A stretch of DNA of 7,179 nucleotides from Akkermansiaceae bacterium UBA2381 (GTDB taxonomy: Bacteria > Verrucomicrobiota > Verrucomicrobiia > Verrucomicrobiales > DEV007): the NCBI GenBank assembly GCA_002344215.1, contig DDSV01000043.1, positions 244-7,422 on the forward strand, written 5' to 3'. The position numbers were made by a program, and so were the translations under genes. Position 1 is the stretch's first letter. Each line of letters starts with the position of its first letter. This document shows, piece by piece, positions 5,860-7,179 of the stretch. The notes under the pieces were generated by a model. That model ran no database searches. It was given only the letters and a program-made list of their open reading frames with translations, and was not told where the DNA came from.

Positions 5860-6245
5860 ACTGAGGTGGAATCAGTAATGACGGCCTCGATCCGATAACC
5901 ATCGGGATCGATGACGAAGGACGCAAAGTAGTCCGGTCCATACTCCGGGTGCAAGCCTGCACCTCCATTATCCTCCCCACCATGATGGGCGAGCGCCGCA
6001 GCATGGAAGCAGAGCACCGCCTCGCGCGATGGCGCGACAAAGGCCACATGAAAACCGTCACCCGGTACTGCGTGATGTTCCGGACGGAGCTTCAGGGCAA
6101 AAATGTCCTCGCCAGGATGCAAGCCGTATCCAATGAAGGAGGAGTCCTCCCAAACTCTCCGATAGCCGAGCGTCTCGAGGACGGCATCGTAAAACGCCGC
6201 GGAACGCCCCAGGTCGATGACGGCAAAGGAGAGGTGATGTATCAT
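5856..6245 (-). CDS. VOC-family (glyoxalase/bleomycin-resistance fold) protein
   Basis: The 129-residue product has the two-repeat VOC layout. The first half is IHHLSFAVIDLGRSAAFYDAVLETLGYRRV (2-31), with H3/H4 at the usual first metal-ligand position and the FYxxvLxxLG helix. The second half contains GFHVAFVAPSREAV with a histidine at the third ligand region and ends in YFASFVIDPDGYRIEAVI, with a glutamate at the final ligand position. VOC proteins use a divalent metal for isomerisation, ring cleavage or ligand binding; the substrate is not predictable. The frame is open further upstream to 6299, but that start gives residues unlike the family, while the ATG at 6245 overlaps the esterase stop (ATGA at 6245-6242) and begins exactly at the conserved strand. 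The length of about 130 is typical of single-domain members. Confidence 0.88.
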   Translation of the reverse strand: MIHHLSFAVIDLGRSAAFYDAVLETLGYRRVWEDSSFIGYGLHPGEDIFALKLRPEHHAVPGDGFHVAFVAPSREAVLCFHAAALAHHGGEDNGGAGLHPEYGPDYFASFVIDPDGYRIEAVITDSTSV

Positions 6246-6961
6246 GTTCCCGGACCAAGGAGAAGCCAGTCGAGCGCCTCCGTCAACTCCTCGCCCCAAA
6301 AGGCAGGATCGTGGCCACCGTCGAACTCATGCAGATGAACCGCATGCCCGGACTGGGACATGGCCTCCGAGAGTCGGCGAACAGAGGTGAGCTGGCTCAC
6401 CTTCTGATGGAGCGCGGTGGGAGGGTGCCTCAGGTTCTCCTGCAGTTCACCGGTGCCGACGCTCAACCAAAATCGTTGCCTCGTCGATGAGAAGGAGGTC
6501 ACCGAGGCGGCCAGCGACTCGTCCCGCCACCATGCTGAAGGCGACTGCGCCAGCACCCCGGCAAAGATCCCGGGATGGCGCAGCGCCGTGAAGACGGCTT
6601 GGAGGCCACTGAGGCTGAGACCGCAAAGAAAGAGGCATTCGAACTGACCGGCTTCCCGATCGATCCATCGCGGCATCTCGAGAGCGAGGAAGTCGGCAAA
6701 CGCCTCGTCGCAGGTGTAGTCGGCGTGGCGGCCTTCCTGACTGTCGTTGGGGAGATAAACGCAGGTCAGGGCGGGCAAGACTCCCGAGGCCTGACTCTTG
6801 GCAATAATGTCGGGAGCCTTCACTCGTCCCGAGTAAATCTCTCCATCCAACCAGAGCAGGCAGTTTTTCGCCGTTCCCTTGTCGTCGTGATGCACCCAAA
6901 CCCTTCGTGGTGTGACGAGTGCTTCACTGGAAATCGAATGTTCGGTGATCCGCATGCTCAT
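6242..6961 (-). CDS. Alpha/beta-hydrolase esterase, Fes/esterase D-like
   Basis: The 239-residue product fits the putative-esterase family (PF00756; enterochelin esterase Fes and relatives). Landmarks are LLWLDGEIY (35-43), VYLPND (68-73), the nucleophile elbow CGLSLSGLQAVF (113-124) with S116 as probable catalytic serine, AQSPSAWW (138-145; Fes-like SqSxxxWW), LSVGTGE (166-172) and the histidine motif DGGHDPAFW (214-222) with H217. The elbow reads GLSLSG, so the usual glycine two residues after the serine is S118. Without a signal peptide it should be cytoplasmic. The frame stays open upstream to 7141, but those residues look like translated intergenic repeat, so the ATG at 6961 (or 6955) is preferred. 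No Shine-Dalgarno is visible. It is the first gene of the four-gene minus-strand operon. No siderophore or iron-uptake gene is nearby, so a role in enterochelin hydrolysis is not supported; another ester is as likely. Confidence 0.85.
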   Translation of the reverse strand: MSMRITEHSISSEALVTPRRVWVHHDDKGTAKNCLLWLDGEIYSGRVKAPDIIAKSQASGVLPALTCVYLPNDSQEGRHADYTCDEAFADFLALEMPRWIDREAGQFECLFLCGLSLSGLQAVFTALRHPGIFAGVLAQSPSAWWRDESLAASVTSFSSTRQRFWLSVGTGELQENLRHPPTALHQKVSQLTSVRRLSEAMSQSGHAVHLHEFDGGHDPAFWGEELTEALDWLLLGPGT

Positions 6962-7060
6962 GATGAACGGGAGGGGCAGTCTCGCTCCGAAACCTCCGGG
7001 TAAACACATGCCCTCCGCTGTTTGAGCTCGTGGCAGTTGAAGCCCTCTCTCCTGTCGGAC

Positions 7061-7089
7061 TCCATAACTCGGCATTCTTTCCGGATCAA
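7061..7089 (-). promoter_or_regulatory. Weak sigma70-like promoter candidate for the esterase-led operon
   Basis: On the minus strand ttgatc (7089-7084) and tatgga (7066-7061) are separated by exactly 17 bases, about 100 bases upstream of the esterase ATG. Both boxes match the consensus poorly (4 of 6 and 3 of 6), so only the spacing and location favour it. Confidence 0.2.
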
Positions 7090-7091
7090 GA

Positions 7092-7104
7092 CGGCAGGCT
7101 GCCG
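7092..7104. promoter_or_regulatory. 13-bp palindrome in the divergent intergenic region
   Basis: cggcaggctgccg is a perfect 6+1+6 inverted repeat. It lies between the divergently oriented esterase and DUF1257-type genes, next to the weak promoter candidate, so it could be an operator. It could equally form a small hairpin or be chance in GC-rich DNA. Confidence 0.25.
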
Positions 7105-7124
7105 CTTGTTCCCAACCGAAAACG

Positions 7125-7151
7125 AAAAACCAAGAACCCAAAAACCAAGAA
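7125..7151 (+). repeat. Direct repeat aaaaaccaagaa (two copies) in the leader of the last gene
   Basis: The 12-mer aaaaaccaagaa occurs at 7125-7136 and 7140-7151, with ccc between the copies. The second copy ends 7 bases before the ATG at 7159. This leader lacks G-rich ribosome-binding sequence, like the CCTCAAAA leaders earlier in the window, though the sequence itself differs. Confidence 0.65.
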
Positions 7152-7158
7152 TACCACC

Positions 7159-7179
7159 ATGTCCCACTTCACCACCATC
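7159..7179 (+). CDS. Start of a probable DUF1257 (Ycf35-like) gene, truncated by window end
   Basis: Only seven codons are visible: MSHFTTI. This is the characteristic opening of DUF1257/Ycf35 proteins, which as I recall begin MSHF(T/S)T(I/V)(K/R)TQ. The ATG follows an A/C-rich leader with direct repeats, as do other genes of the right-facing module. DUF1257 genes are known from plastids and cyanobacteria and also from bacterial accessory regions, where they tend to sit beside DUF2997 and AAA ATPase genes; their function is not settled. Seven residues are little evidence, so the call rests on motif memory and context. Confidence 0.55.

Noticed and set aside
6246..6299. Upstream start for the VOC gene at 6299
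   Set aside because: It adds 18 non-family residues overlapping the esterase C-terminal codons. The ATG at 6245 gives the conserved start and an ATGA junction.
6962..7141. N-terminal extension of the esterase up to 7141
   Set aside because: The extra 60 residues (beginning MGSWFFVFGWEQ) are the translation of the A/C-rich intergenic repeat, not a conserved domain or signal peptide. The esterase fold starts near 6961.

Overview
This window carries GC-rich bacterial DNA. The coding style suggests a Verrucomicrobia-like organism: start codons mostly lack a Shine-Dalgarno sequence, and several are preceded by pyrimidine/adenine-rich leader repeats. That placement is an inference, because no rRNA or other taxonomic marker is present.

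Right-facing module (about 1-4064). In order it holds: the 3' end of a PD-(D/E)XK (RecB/Cas4-like) nuclease gene with an iron-sulfur-type cysteine cluster; a translationally coupled pair encoding a small predicted lipoprotein and a small membrane protein; a divergent DnaN-type sliding clamp with an extra C-terminal arm of roughly 115 residues; and a helical protein of the DUF3150 type. Rho-independent-terminator-like hairpins follow the nuclease, clamp and DUF3150 genes. A near-identical 27-nt leader sits just before the start codons of the lipoprotein, clamp and DUF3150 genes. Nuclease, clamp and DUF3150 together look like an accessory DNA replication/recombination module of a mobile or integrated element rather than a core locus.

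Metabolic cassette (about 4172-6961). A YpeA-like GNAT gene on the plus strand runs convergently into a four-gene minus-strand operon. In transcription order the operon encodes a Fes-like esterase, a VOC/glyoxalase-fold protein, a second GNAT acetyltransferase and a HAD-superfamily phosphatase. ATGA overlaps join the first three genes and 7 nt separate the last two. The HAD gene is split by a one-base frameshift in a run of nine G on its coding strand. These small enzymes have no obvious link to DNA replication and look like cargo.

Right edge (6962-7179). A divergent intergenic region with direct repeats leads to a right-facing start codon. The seven visible residues, MSHFTTI, match the characteristic N-terminus of DUF1257 (Ycf35-like) proteins. 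If that is correct, the accessory module resumes beyond the window and the enzyme cassette interrupts it.
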